From Ariolimax columbianus (lineage: Eukaryota > Mollusca > Gastropoda > Stylommatophora > Arionidae), in assembly GCA_036924085.1 (NCBI GenBank), contig JAVGWX010000002.1, forward strand, positions 47,238,666 to 47,302,665: a DNA stretch of 64,000 nucleotides, written 5' to 3'. The notes below the pieces were generated by a model that was not told where the DNA came from, made no database searches, and was given only the letters and a program-made list of their open reading frames with translations. How positions within the stretch are numbered: the first letter of the stretch is position 1; each line of letters starts with the position of its first letter. Below are positions 56,345 to 64,000 of the stretch, piece by piece. The translations under genes and the position numbers were made by a program.

Positions 56345-56640
56345 TGTCCGTCCTGAAAATGACTGATTGTCATATTTTACAGTGAGGCTGCGATATCTGC
56401 GCCTTTCAGGCTGCTACCTCTGATTTTCAGCGTGCTTGTTTTTTAGTACCAGGTTTGCATTCCCACTGCGATCCCTATACCTTGGCCAGACTACACTAGT
56501 GCCACCTGTTTCTAGGGCCGCCACAATGGAGGAGGGATAGGGTCTTAGTTAGATATGGATTGCTGATCTCTGATGCAAGCAGTCGGCTATGAGTTGCTGG
56601 AAGCTGTCAGCTCATGCACTGCTGACCCCTCTTTACGATC
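56345..56640 (-). mobile_element. SINE family B2
   Basis: The reverse complement gives 'TGCATGAGCTGACAGCTTCC', 'ATAGCCGACTGCTTGCATCA', 'GGGATCGCAGTGGGAATGCA', 'GCCTGAAAGGCGCAGATATC', 'GCAGCCTCACTGTAAAATAT' and 'CATTTTCAGGACGGACACAA'. It is the best-preserved B2 copy in the window. 56640-57095 shows nothing recognised. Confidence 0.65.
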
Positions 56641-57099
56641 CAAGCCTTAGAAGTTTGACTGCATTAACAGTAACTTGTCTTCGGTAAGTACACAATTTTC
56701 TGTTAATTTTCTCACTGTTGTTACTTCTAACCAAATAATTTATTATTCTCTGCCCACTGCCCTTCATTTTGATATATAATATGTACATGTTCATAAAAAC
56801 ATTCAACAAAATATTAAGATTGATGTTTAAAACAGCACACGCACAAATTCTGGCACAGGGTGATAAAATTGTTCAGCAGAGTGCTAACAAATAATCAGGA
56901 GTGAAAGAGCTAAATTTCATTGTATCAGTATCAGGGCTCCAAAGAATCACTTAAAAATAAATCAGGTTAGAACATTATGACCATATTTCTGCCCACAGAT
57001 TGTCGGGTTCTATGGTATATATGTACATCTGGCCCCAAGGCTCAGATCAAAAACAAAACTGTCTACCACATAAGGAAAATGAGAATGGGCAGAATGCGT

Positions 57100-57165
57100 T
57101 GTTCTGTATTTTACACCTTATGGCCCAGTGCATCTGACTTCAGCACACATTTTATTTTAGTTGGT
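57100..57165 (-). mobile_element. SINE family A central fragment
   Basis: 'GGCCCAGTGCATCTGACTTC' followed by 'AGCACACATTTTATTTTA' is the reverse of the family A central domain. Head and tail are missing. Confidence 0.55.
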
Positions 57166-57187
57166 TTCTTCTTCTGCGTTCGTTATT

Positions 57188-57328
57188 AATCTGCAGCAAC
57201 CAAACCCTGAATAGGGCTTTGCGCAAGTAGCAGGATGTAGTCCGGAGAATGGAATACGGTGTGTCACTAGTTTACAGCTTGACTGATATTTGCACCTTTT
57301 GGTCCTACATATCCGTCTTTGTCAGGTT
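57188..57328 (-). mobile_element. SINE family B fragment
   Basis: 'CAACCAAACCCTGAATAGGG', 'GTAGCAGGATGTAGTCCGGA', 'GTTTACAGCTTGACTGATAT' and 'TTGCACCTTTTGGTCC' are the reverse of the family B 3' half. A 20-base C-rich run follows at 57424-57441. Confidence 0.7.
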
Positions 57329-57534
57329 TAGTTAGTTCAAATTCCAGAGGAACCCTACCTTGCTGAATCTGAGCATATGCCTTGTGAGTCTTGTCACTAG
57401 CCAACTCGTGGGCATATGCGGCCACCCCCCCCCCCCCCCCCACCCCGCCCCCCATTTCCTGTTAATGGTTTAACCAAATTATTTAATGTAAATAGTTTAA
57501 TGCTGTGCTCGCTATAGAGACAGGGAATACTTAC

Positions 57535-57623
57535 ATCATGGCACTTCTTAGGAACATCAAAAACGGTCTCATTCCTGATTCCCCGGCTGATATTAATGAA
57601 CCCAATCGTCTGGACAAAGTCAA
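57535..57623 (-). CDS. Penultimate exon of an unidentified - strand gene
   Basis: 89 nt on the - strand between a (T)nCTTCAG acceptor and a GTAAGT donor. It encodes (V)DFVQTIGFINISRGIRNE and TVFDVPKKCHD. The first codon is split (G from 57785 plus TT), and the end is in phase 0 with 53694. The joined peptide is well-formed, but I cannot name the family. Confidence 0.6.
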
Positions 57624-57784
57624 CTGAAGAAAAAAAATAAATGATTTTGATTTACATAATGTACAATGTGTGATTCTCAAATAAGAAAGCTGATAAAGAG
57701 AAAGCAAATGAGAAAAAATACCAACCAAAGATTACTAACAGTTAAATAATTGTGGAAAATGAGAACTGACTTCATTGTACCTAC

Positions 57785-57843
57785 CTGGACACCCCCATGT
57801 GAGCTCAGCTGTTCCTTTCATAGCAGTAGACAAAGCACGAACT
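57785..57843 (-). CDS. Upstream exon of the unidentified - strand gene, start uncertain
   Basis: The donor GTAGGT at 57784 is clear. The open frame before it reads VRALSTAMKGTAELTWGCP and leaves 1 nt, which combines with the next exon. The proposed acceptor (..GCTTCAG at 57844-57846) lacks a good pyrimidine tract. A longer start near 57876 is possible; an in-frame TGA lies just beyond that. Confidence 0.45.
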
Positions 57844-57899
57844 CTGAAGCTTTTGCAGCAGCTCAGAAATTTTCCGCCTGCTTGTCATGTACCCATTTA

Positions 57900-58060
57900 C
57901 AGCTGAGTTGACTGGAAGAAGTCATCATATTATGAAAAAGCGATGACATGCCAGTCTGTCAAACTGCGCACCACATGATTTGAACTTGGTACATTGGGAT
58001 TGTAAATGAAGATCACAATCTGTAGGCCACCAAATCTCCAGATGAATACTGACTGACTAA
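57900..58060 (-). mobile_element. Possible tRNA-like SINE remnant
   Basis: On the - strand 'GATTTGGTGGCCTACAGATT' followed by 'AAGTTCAAATCATGTGG' looks like A and B boxes. It is a single copy in this window, without a clear body or tail. Confidence 0.3.
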
Positions 58061-58144
58061 AATCAGTCTAAAAGTTCTGATAAATCAGTTTGTTAATCAG
58101 TAACAGGAAACTAGACTTCTGTGTGAATTCTTGTACCCTTAGCT

Positions 58145-58262
58145 GATGGGGAGGAAAGAATAGAACCACTGTGCATGTTGTAAAAAAAAGACTAAAGATA
58201 GGTGTGCATGGAGCTAGCAACCTGATCATGTAAAATAAATTGCTGCAAAAAACCACCACTAA
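58145..58262 (+). repeat. SINE-like family F, opposite strand
   Basis: 'GAATAGAACCACTGTGCATG', 'GTGCATGGAGCTAGCAACCT' and 'TAAATTGCTGCAAAAAACCA' are the reverse complement of the family F blocks. This orientation is probably the element's sense strand. 58262-58715 shows nothing else recognised. Confidence 0.5.
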
Positions 58263-58743
58263 GAATACACAAAGAGTAAGGAGTCATCTACAGTGAAGGT
58301 CATATGCTACAGCAGTATCAGAATACAGAAAACAGACTGATACTTCATTTTGTTTGTAAGTCGGCAATAGACAGGATAATTTGCAAGTTTATATTTCATT
58401 ACTCTAAATAATGATCATAATTTTTAAAGTAAAAAGTCCAGTAAGCTGGAATCAATCATTACATTTTGTCCAATAAGAGAATAAGGTTACCACCGATGTT
58501 GGGTCTTCTTGCATGATCCAATAGTCAAGCCATTCATCTGTTCCTATAGAAATGGTTTTGATAGCACTCTGATATACATGCACAATCCTACATACTTCAT
58601 GATATGCATGGGATCCCCACAGTGGATATTTTCATAATTATCAAAACAATATTAATGAAAATAAAACGAATTGGCAAAAACTAGAATTTGAAGAGGAAAC
58701 AGCTATAGGGTTTCTTCTTCTTCTTCTTCTTCTGCGTACACAG

Positions 58744-61700
58744 TCAGACAGTAACCATTATTTTCTCGAAAAAAGCGGCGGTCATCCTGAGACTCTCGCC
58801 ACTACCATAGAGCTTGTCTTGCAGTTCCACTGGCAATGGCCACATCTGCTCTCTCTGATCCTCGTATGTCGGGCAGTTCTGCAGCAGATGTTCAGTGGTC
58901 ATTTTACCAGTACCGCACGGGCATTCGTCGGTACACCCTATCTTCAATTTGTTGAAGAGGTGGTACCTCAGTCTGTTGTGGCCAGTGCGAAGTCTGAAGA
59001 CAACGACCTGCTCTCTTCGGTTCAACTGGTAATAGGCATCGTTTTTGGTGTAACCAGTATGTTCGGTTTCCCATTTGGACATGTACCTGGCTTTGATAAG
59101 CCGTTTTGACTCTTCGTACGTCATACTGGTATCTATTTGTGGTAGCCTTGCACCTTCTTTTGCCAGTCTGTCTGCCTCCTCGTTGCCTTGGATGTTGCAG
59201 TGTGACGGAACCCACTGTACCACTACCCTTTTTGGTGCGGACTGTTGGCACAGTTTGCAGAGTGCTGCTCTTAAGTCATTAAGCTCAGTGTTTTTCTGGC
59301 TTTTTAGCGCTGTGACTACTTCGAGAGCATCTGTCAGCAGGACTATATGGCTCTCATTTTCACTGTGTGTTACCATTTCTTCCACTGCCGCCCTCAGTGC
59401 CTCTGCCTCTGCTCTGAAATTGCTCGTGTACTTACCAGTAGCGAATGACAGTGTTATTTTTCTGCCATTTGGTAGGTTCAGGAATGCTCCTGCCCCTCCG
59501 TTCTGTGTAGTGTTTGTTACAGAGCCGTCGGTGTATGCATGGGTCCAGTCCATGCTTGGGTAGCTTTTCGTTATGAAGCTTAGGGTAGTATCTCTCCTTT
59601 CTTTTTCGGTCTGGCAGTTTTTGTTTGCAATGCCTGGTATATTTTCTACCACCTCTGGAAATATATCCTGCCTCCAAGTAGGTTTTCGTACAGTAGTGAT
59701 GGGTTTTGGTGTTGTTAGTGCGTTTATGGGATCTTCGTGCATCTTTGCTTTGGCTATTTCTGCAAAGTTTCTCCGCTTTAGTTTCCCAGTTCCCAAATTG
59801 TTTAGCCTCTGGTACATTGGATGGTCCGTCAGTCTTCGGAGTTTCTCTGACTGCAGCTGGGCTCTGCAGTCTCTTCTGTCGGTCATGGATTGCAGTTTTG
59901 TAATCTTTTCAAGTTCTACAATTGGCGTTGACTTCATGCCACCAGTTATGATTCTCATAGCTTGGTTTTGAAGTTTGTTAACTTTGTCGAAGTTCGCCTT
60001 CGCTGCTGTTGTCCAAGCCGCGATGCCATACTCGAGTACTGGTCTCACTCTTCCAGTGTACAGTTTCTTTAGTATGCCTTCGTCTGCTCCCCAGCTTGTG
60101 CCAGCAAGTTTCCTCATGATCGCCATTCTTTCTCTGGCTTTCATTCGGTTTCTCTCAATCTGACTTTTCCATGTCATGCGCCGATCAAATGTGACTCCCA
60201 GATAGGTTGGGTTGTCGTTTGGCTGCAGGATTTTGCCATTTAGGCTTAGTTTGGTACTTTGGGGTTTTAATGAGAGCGAGAATATTGTGCACGTGGTTTT
60301 CTCCTCGTTTATTTTGACCAGCCATGAGTTCGCCCACTCTTCCAGCGATGTTAGGGCCGTTTGCATCCGATTTCTTGCTATGGTGAGATTCTTTTCAGAG
60401 GTCCACATAGCCAGATCGTCTGCAAACATTGAGCTATGGACTCTTCTTGGTATATTCTCTGTAATATCGTTTATATATACCAGGAAGAGTGTGGGTGACA
60501 GTACTCCCCCTTGGGGTACTCCCTGCTCGAGTGTCACCTTTTTGCTCATCTGCCCTTGTACTTGGACTCTGGCCGTTCTTTGTTTGAGGTAGTGGTTGAT
60601 CCACTTGTACATCTTCCCACAAACATCACTTCTTCTTAGCTTGACTCTAAGTCCATCCTTCCAGACTTTGTCAAATGCCTTTTCCAGATCCACCCAAACA
60701 GCTACTGTGTGTTTCTGTGCCTGGTAGGCATCTTCTATCTCCTGGGCTATGAGGATGACCTGGTCCTCAGTGGATCTGTGCTGTCTAAAGCCGGCTTGCT
60801 GTGGAATTAGTATTCGTTTTTCTTCCAGATGCCACATCAGTCTGGTGTTTATCATCCGTTCCATCAGCTTGCCGACACAGCTCAGTAGGCTTATGGGCCT
60901 GTATCCATTCGGATCTGTTTTGTCCTTTCCTGTTTTTGGTACTGGTACCAGTATTGCATCTTTCCATGCCTGGGGTACAATACCCCTTTTCCAGCTTTGG
61001 TTCAGGACTGACAGTAGTTTTTCCTTCGCTGTTTGGCCCAGCCCCATCAGCATTTCGTTTGTTATCCCGTCTTTTCCGGGAGATTTCCTTCTCTTTAGTG
61101 TTCTCATAGCCTCTTCCATTTCGCGCATTGTTAGTTTGGCCATCATGTGCTCTTCAGGAGCCGTATTTTTGTTTTCGTGCCCCTTTAGCTCTTCGCTAAT
61201 GTCTGTATGCTTATCTGCAGGGAACTCGATGTGGTTTGCTCTGGCATAGTGATCGACAAAGGCGTTTGCGGCTTTCTTACCTGTGATCAAGTTCTCGCCT
61301 TGCTTGATAGTAATTTGTTTATTTGACGGGGTTTCGTCGTTCATGGCTCTGACTAGCTTCCATAGCTTGTTCCCTTCTTTGTCCAGGTTTAAACTTTCCG
61401 TTTTATTTTTCCAACTTTCTCTTGCTGTTTGCTTGAGAGTGTGTTTGTACTTCGCCGCGGCGGCTTTGAGGGCGATGTTTGCCTCCACGGATTTTTCTCG
61501 TTCTGCCATGTTTCTAGCATTTGTTACTGCATCTTCCACTTTCTGTAACTCATCATTCCAGTAGGGCTTATAGTTTTTCCTAGCTCCTCTTGGGATGGTT
61601 TCAGTGGCGGCTTGCATTATTGCCTTGCTTAGGCTCTCTACCATGGGCTTCATTTTGGTGTTTCGTGTGTTGATGGTTTCACACAGCCCATCTGTCAGGA

Positions 61701-62652
61701 TTGCAAATCTGTCCCAGTCGGCTCGTTTGTAATTCCAACGTGGGAGCGGTTTTGTTTCCTGTGGGCCTACTTCCATGTCAATGGTTAGCCTGATCGGCCT
61801 GTGGTCGCTACCTGCCAGTTGGTTTAGCACCTGGCGGTCTATTTTATAGTGTATGTCCTGTGTTGAGAAGGCCAAATCTGGAGTCGAGGTGGTATGCCAT
61901 GTTCTTGAATAGAAGCTAGGGCTATCCTCCGGCCTATTGATTAGGGAGAGATTTGCATCTATCTCCCAATCTTCCACTTCGTCACCTCTGCTGTCTGTGT
62001 CAGAGTATCCCCATCTCTCCGAGTGGCTGTTGAAATCTCCAACCACTATGCAGTTGGAGTCTCTGACCTCCATACTCGAGAGCGATAGGTCTCTGTTTGG
62101 TGGTCCGTACAGATTGAAAATGCGGAGCTTCGTCTCTTGAGCCATTATGTCAACTCCTACAATTTCTGCTTGTCCGGTGTGATTGACAGGTACCGCGCTA
62201 CTCGGTATGCTGTTTCTGGTCAGTATCAGGACCCCTCCTTTGTGGCCTTCTCTATCTAGACGGAAAGTCTGGTATCCTCTGATTGAGAATTTATGGTTAT
62301 TGTTGAGGTGCGTTTCCTGGATACATGCCACGTCAATCTTACCTTCATGCAGGTGATGTGTTAGGGAAAGTTTTTTGTTAATGACTCCCTCCGCATTCCA
62401 CTGTAATATTCTGAGGGTCTTGAAGTTTTGGCCAATAGTCGTTTCCCCATAGCCATGTGCCTTGACTCCACGACACATGGGTGGGTGACCACCAGTAGCC
62501 AAGGGTGGGCCCCTTCGAGGCGTGGGGCCCGGCGCTATCGCTGCCTGGCGGGTCTCCTCAGGATGAGCGCCATACGTTTTTCGAATAGGTTGTGCTGCCA
62601 TCATACTGTGATTTACGTTGCACTGTTTTGTTAGGCTTGCGGCCCCGTGCAT
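58744..62652 (-). CDS. LINE ORF2: endonuclease, reverse transcriptase, RNase H; intact
   Basis: 1302 codons with no interruption. Apurinic-type endonuclease 80-290: LQWNAEG 83-89, QETH 112-115, GDFNSH 205-210, SDHRP 282-286. RT 515-800: YRPISLL 584-590, AGFRQHRSTED 620-630, DLEKAFDKVW 655-664 (catalytic Asp655), GVPQGGVLSP 711-720, FADD 743-746. RNase H 1035-1170: YTDGS 1040-1044, AEAEAL 1081-1086, LLTDAL 1105-1110, GNEEADRLA 1156-1164, so all four acidic catalytic positions are present. C-terminal finger: C1240, C1244, C1246, H1255, C1260. The enzyme nicks chromosomal DNA and copies its RNA at the nick. The first ATG (62652) lies in the SINE-like segment; translation could start later, near residue 60-80. 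Confidence 0.95.
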   Translation of the reverse strand: MHGAASLTKQCNVNHSMMAAQPIRKTYGAHPEETRQAAIAPGPTPRRGPPLATGGHPPMCRGVKAHGYGETTIGQNFKTLRILQWNAEGVINKKLSLTHHLHEGKIDVACIQETHLNNNHKFSIRGYQTFRLDREGHKGGVLILTRNSIPSSAVPVNHTGQAEIVGVDIMAQETKLRIFNLYGPPNRDLSLSSMEVRDSNCIVVGDFNSHSERWGYSDTDSRGDEVEDWEIDANLSLINRPEDSPSFYSRTWHTTSTPDLAFSTQDIHYKIDRQVLNQLAGSDHRPIRLTIDMEVGPQETKPLPRWNYKRADWDRFAILTDGLCETINTRNTKMKPMVESLSKAIMQAATETIPRGARKNYKPYWNDELQKVEDAVTNARNMAEREKSVEANIALKAAAAKYKHTLKQTARESWKNKTESLNLDKEGNKLWKLVRAMNDETPSNKQITIKQGENLITGKKAANAFVDHYARANHIEFPADKHTDISEELKGHENKNTAPEEHMMAKLTMREMEEAMRTLKRRKSPGKDGITNEMLMGLGQTAKEKLLSVLNQSWKRGIVPQAWKDAILVPVPKTGKDKTDPNGYRPISLLSCVGKLMERMINTRLMWHLEEKRILIPQQAGFRQHRSTEDQVILIAQEIEDAYQAQKHTVAVWVDLEKAFDKVWKDGLRVKLRRSDVCGKMYKWINHYLKQRTARVQVQGQMSKKVTLEQGVPQGGVLSPTLFLVYINDITENIPRRVHSSMFADDLAMWTSEKNLTIARNRMQTALTSLEEWANSWLVKINEEKTTCTIFSLSLKPQSTKLSLNGKILQPNDNPTYLGVTFDRRMTWKSQIERNRMKARERMAIMRKLAGTSWGADEGILKKLYTGRVRPVLEYGIAAWTTAAKANFDKVNKLQNQAMRIITGGMKSTPIVELEKITKLQSMTDRRDCRAQLQSEKLRRLTDHPMYQRLNNLGTGKLKRRNFAEIAKAKMHEDPINALTTPKPITTVRKPTWRQDIFPEVVENIPGIANKNCQTEKERRDTTLSFITKSYPSMDWTHAYTDGSVTNTTQNGGAGAFLNLPNGRKITLSFATGKYTSNFRAEAEALRAAVEEMVTHSENESHIVLLTDALEVVTALKSQKNTELNDLRAALCKLCQQSAPKRVVVQWVPSHCNIQGNEEADRLAKEGARLPQIDTSMTYEESKRLIKARYMSKWETEHTGYTKNDAYYQLNRREQVVVFRLRTGHNRLRYHLFNKLKIGCTDECPCGTGKMTTEHLLQNCPTYEDQREQMWPLPVELQDKLYGSGESLRMTAAFFEKIMVTV

Positions 62653-62700
62653 CCGATTTCAACAGGCGTTTCTGTAGGGATGCCCTCCTTAGCCTTTGGC
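62580..62700 (-). repeat. SINE-domain-like segment around the LINE ORF2 start
   Basis: The - strand GAAATCGGATGCACGGGGCC followed by 'GCAAGCCTAACAAAACAGTG' and CAACG aligns with the SINE A core GAAGTCGGATGCACTGGGCC ... 'CAAAATAAAATAGTGCAATG'. The match spans about 65 nt and continues on both sides of the ATG. Confidence 0.75.
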
Positions 62701-63640
62701 TGTCCCCAGCCTATCTGCAAGGCAGCAGTTGTTTACGATCAGAGTTTTCTCTCCTATGGAAGTTGTCTTACCAGACTATCGAGTCTTCACTACTCGTGTC
62801 TATAGGGTGCAATGATGGTATGTGATATATGAGATGGACTGGTTTACCCGGAAGAGAGGCAGTCCAGTGTGTCTGTATCCCAGGATCGTCACGTCCTGCC
62901 AGAAACGTAGCATTTGCATGTGAGTGGGGTATCTCTTTTTCCCTTTATTTTCTTGGCTTCTATGCAGGGATGGTACGCCTAGCATTCCCCGCCACCTGGG
63001 GTGTTGACACAGTGGGGCAGGTGTGCAATGTCCGCTGGTCTGCATCTCTTCTGCGTCCAGCATGATAGTTATGGCTGATAACGTACAGAGGTAGATATCG
63101 TAACCGGAGTGCATTTAGCCAGAGGACAAGCCTGGTAATGTCACAGAGATGTTGATCGCCTGGTGTGCGGACAACTCTCATGGTCAGTGGTTGAGTCTTG
63201 ACAGTTCACAGTGTGGTGGCTGCTCTACTGTTTTCGACACCCCGACCAGGTTCTAAGTCTTTGGTTGGTGTTTTTCGCACCCCATCGCCGTATAGGGTGA
63301 GTATCAAGCAGTTTTCCGCCCGCTTTGATTTGCGGGCGGCAAGGACCTCTTACTGTGGCTCTACCTGATAGGGCTGGGGCGCAAGCCCCAGGTCCCGAGC
63401 ATGTAGGAGCCTCCCATTGCAGTGGTGCTGAGATTTTGGGCGGGATTGCGGCTTTCAAGGGTTCGGCCGTAATCCCCCACATGGTAGCCTCGCGCCCTTG
63501 GCTTATCAGCCTGGTACGTGAACCAAAGTGTCTGCGGCTCCTCTCGATTTGAGCTGGTTTTCCGTAGCAACGCCCTGTCATTTGTAGGGTAAAACTGACC
63601 TGTCTTCAGATCTATTTCCAGCACCCGTTCACTATTTTGT
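62653..63640 (-). other. LINE 5' region, no ORF1 recognised
   Basis: Upstream of ORF2 the - strand has open frames of at most about 118 codons, with no CCHC knuckle or recognisable gag-like sequence. It is GC-rich with local hairpins, e.g. GGGGCTTGCGCCCC at 63377-63390. It could be a long 5'UTR, or a decayed or displaced ORF1 may lie beyond 64000. Confidence 0.5.
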
Positions 63641-64000
63641 CAGACGAATTTATTGAGGGCTTTTGTTTGTCAATGACCAGGTATTTGAAATCTGCAGAGT
63701 TAAACACGATTTCCGTAGCGTTCTTTCATTTGAGCTGACTTGTCGTCCGTGAGTCTAATACCAGCGTACGTTCATTATTAGACCCAAACGGCAGTGCTCT
63801 CAATTTGTCAGTTGTTCTACAGTATTGGCGTGTTCAGTCAAATTAAGCCGCAGGTTCCACACCTGGTGGTGCCCTTCCGTCAATTCCCTTAGCGAGACAA
63901 TCAAGTTTCTTAAAGGGTAGCCCCAAGGATTTTCGAGGGTCTAATTCCAGCACATGTTCTCTATTAGACCCCACTAAGGTGTACTTTTTGATAGTCATTC
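63640..64000 (-). repeat. Diverged repeat units with inverted ends in the LINE 5' region
   Basis: Three related units on the - strand: near 63975 (GGGGTCTAATAGAGAAC..GAATTAGACCC), near 63785 (GGGTCTAATAATGAACG..GTATTAGACTC) and near 63650 (AATAGTGAACGGGTGCTGGA..). The last two also share 'CAGTCAG'-like, 'AAATGA' and 'GCTACGGAAA' blocks. Each of the first two has complementary arms able to form a short hairpin. Confidence 0.6.
63791..63888 (-). other. 18S rRNA-like segment (non-functional, about 98 bp)
   Basis: The - strand reads GGAATTGACGGAAGGGCACC then 'ACCAGGTGTGGAACCTGCGG' and 'CTTAATTTGACTGAACACG'. This matches the universally conserved eukaryotic 18S segment (GGAATTGACGGAAGGGCACCACCAGG..CCTGCGGCTTAATTTGACTCAACACG) with about four changes over 60 nt. 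After a gap of about 16 nt relative to 18S, 'CTGACAAATTGAGAGCACT' matches the next 18S block (TTGACAGATTGAGAGCTCT). Flanks are not recognisably rRNA, apart from a weak match just upstream. Confidence 0.8.

Larger units (their letters stand above)
58715..64000 (-). mobile_element. I-like (Nimb/I-type) LINE, nearly complete, running off the window
   Basis: 3' end: a (GAA)6-like run at 58717-58735 directly after the ORF2 stop, without a long 3'UTR. The body is ORF2 (58744-62652). The 5' region extends at least to 63.6 kb and, judging by repeated units, to the window end. GC content is markedly higher than in the host sequence. The domain order endonuclease-RT-RNase H-Cys finger is that of the I group. 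A 3' fragment of the same family lies at 12525-13285. Confidence 0.88.

Noticed and set aside
59075..61249. Several + strand open frames of 100-170 codons
   Set aside because: Antisense shadows of the intact LINE ORF2, with no independent similarity.
63791..63888. A functional 18S rRNA gene on the - strand
   Set aside because: Only about 98 bp resemble 18S, with an internal deletion and unrelated flanks.

Overview
This is a stretch of animal nuclear DNA, AT-rich and heavily loaded with transposable elements. Split codons, GT..AG introns and a metazoan CCR4-NOT subunit gene show that it is eukaryotic. The mix of retroelements (RTE-, jockey- and I-like LINEs, a Penelope-like element, tRNA-headed SINEs) together with mariner, Tc1-like, pogo-like and piggyBac-like DNA elements fits an invertebrate, perhaps a mollusc; the phylum is inference.

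The host backbone on the + strand is the 3' half of CNOT3 (CCR4-NOT transcription complex subunit 3). Ten exons between 2581 and 39806 join in a consistent reading frame into 458 codons plus stop. They run from the low-complexity linker into the NAR/NOT-box C-terminus, which is nearly identical to vertebrate CNOT3. The 5' half of the gene lies left of the window. The introns (up to about 9 kb) are filled with nested elements. A 3'UTR may run to a poly(A) signal near 43355. From about 57.8 to 53.6 kb, at least three short exons on the - strand form the 3' end of an unidentified convergent gene.

Repeat layout. 0-5 kb: two piggyBac-like MITEs and several LINE C-terminal fragments. 5.3-7.3 kb: an RTE-type LINE whose 5' part is inverted (twin-priming geometry). 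8.7-10.7 kb: an RTE remnant and a foldback mariner-derived element. 12.5-13.6 kb: a 3' fragment of the I-like LINE and a SINE. 14.9-16.4 kb: a MITE split by a SINE, then a perfect 3 x 321 bp tandem array. 16.4-21.3 kb: a decayed jockey-like LINE cut in its endonuclease domain by a 2.1 kb Tc1-like transposon. 21.3-25.8 kb: MITEs around two CNOT3 exons. 26.5-28.3 kb: two mariner-type elements, one carrying a SINE. 29.6-31.8 kb: a Penelope-like element with an intact RT, in CNOT3 sense orientation. 33.1-34.1 kb: nested SINEs. 35.5-39.0 kb: mariner, SINE-in-MITE, pogo and LINE-plus-SINE around the last exons. 40.4-41.8 kb: overlapping MITEs in the putative 3'UTR. 44.5-46.6 kb: LINE fragments. 48.5-49.2 kb: a LINE end amplified into a 72 bp array. 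52.3-54.9 kb: minisatellites. 58.7-64 kb: a nearly complete I-like LINE with an intact 1302-aa ORF2 on the - strand.

The most unusual signals are in the last 5 kb and in the SINEs. The sequence around the LINE ORF2 start codon matches the central domain of the SINE families scattered through the window. The LINE 5' region holds diverged, hairpin-forming repeat units and a clear 18S rRNA-like segment. Separately, the 3' splice site of a NOT-box exon of CNOT3 is tandemly duplicated, so that use of the upstream copy would give a premature stop.
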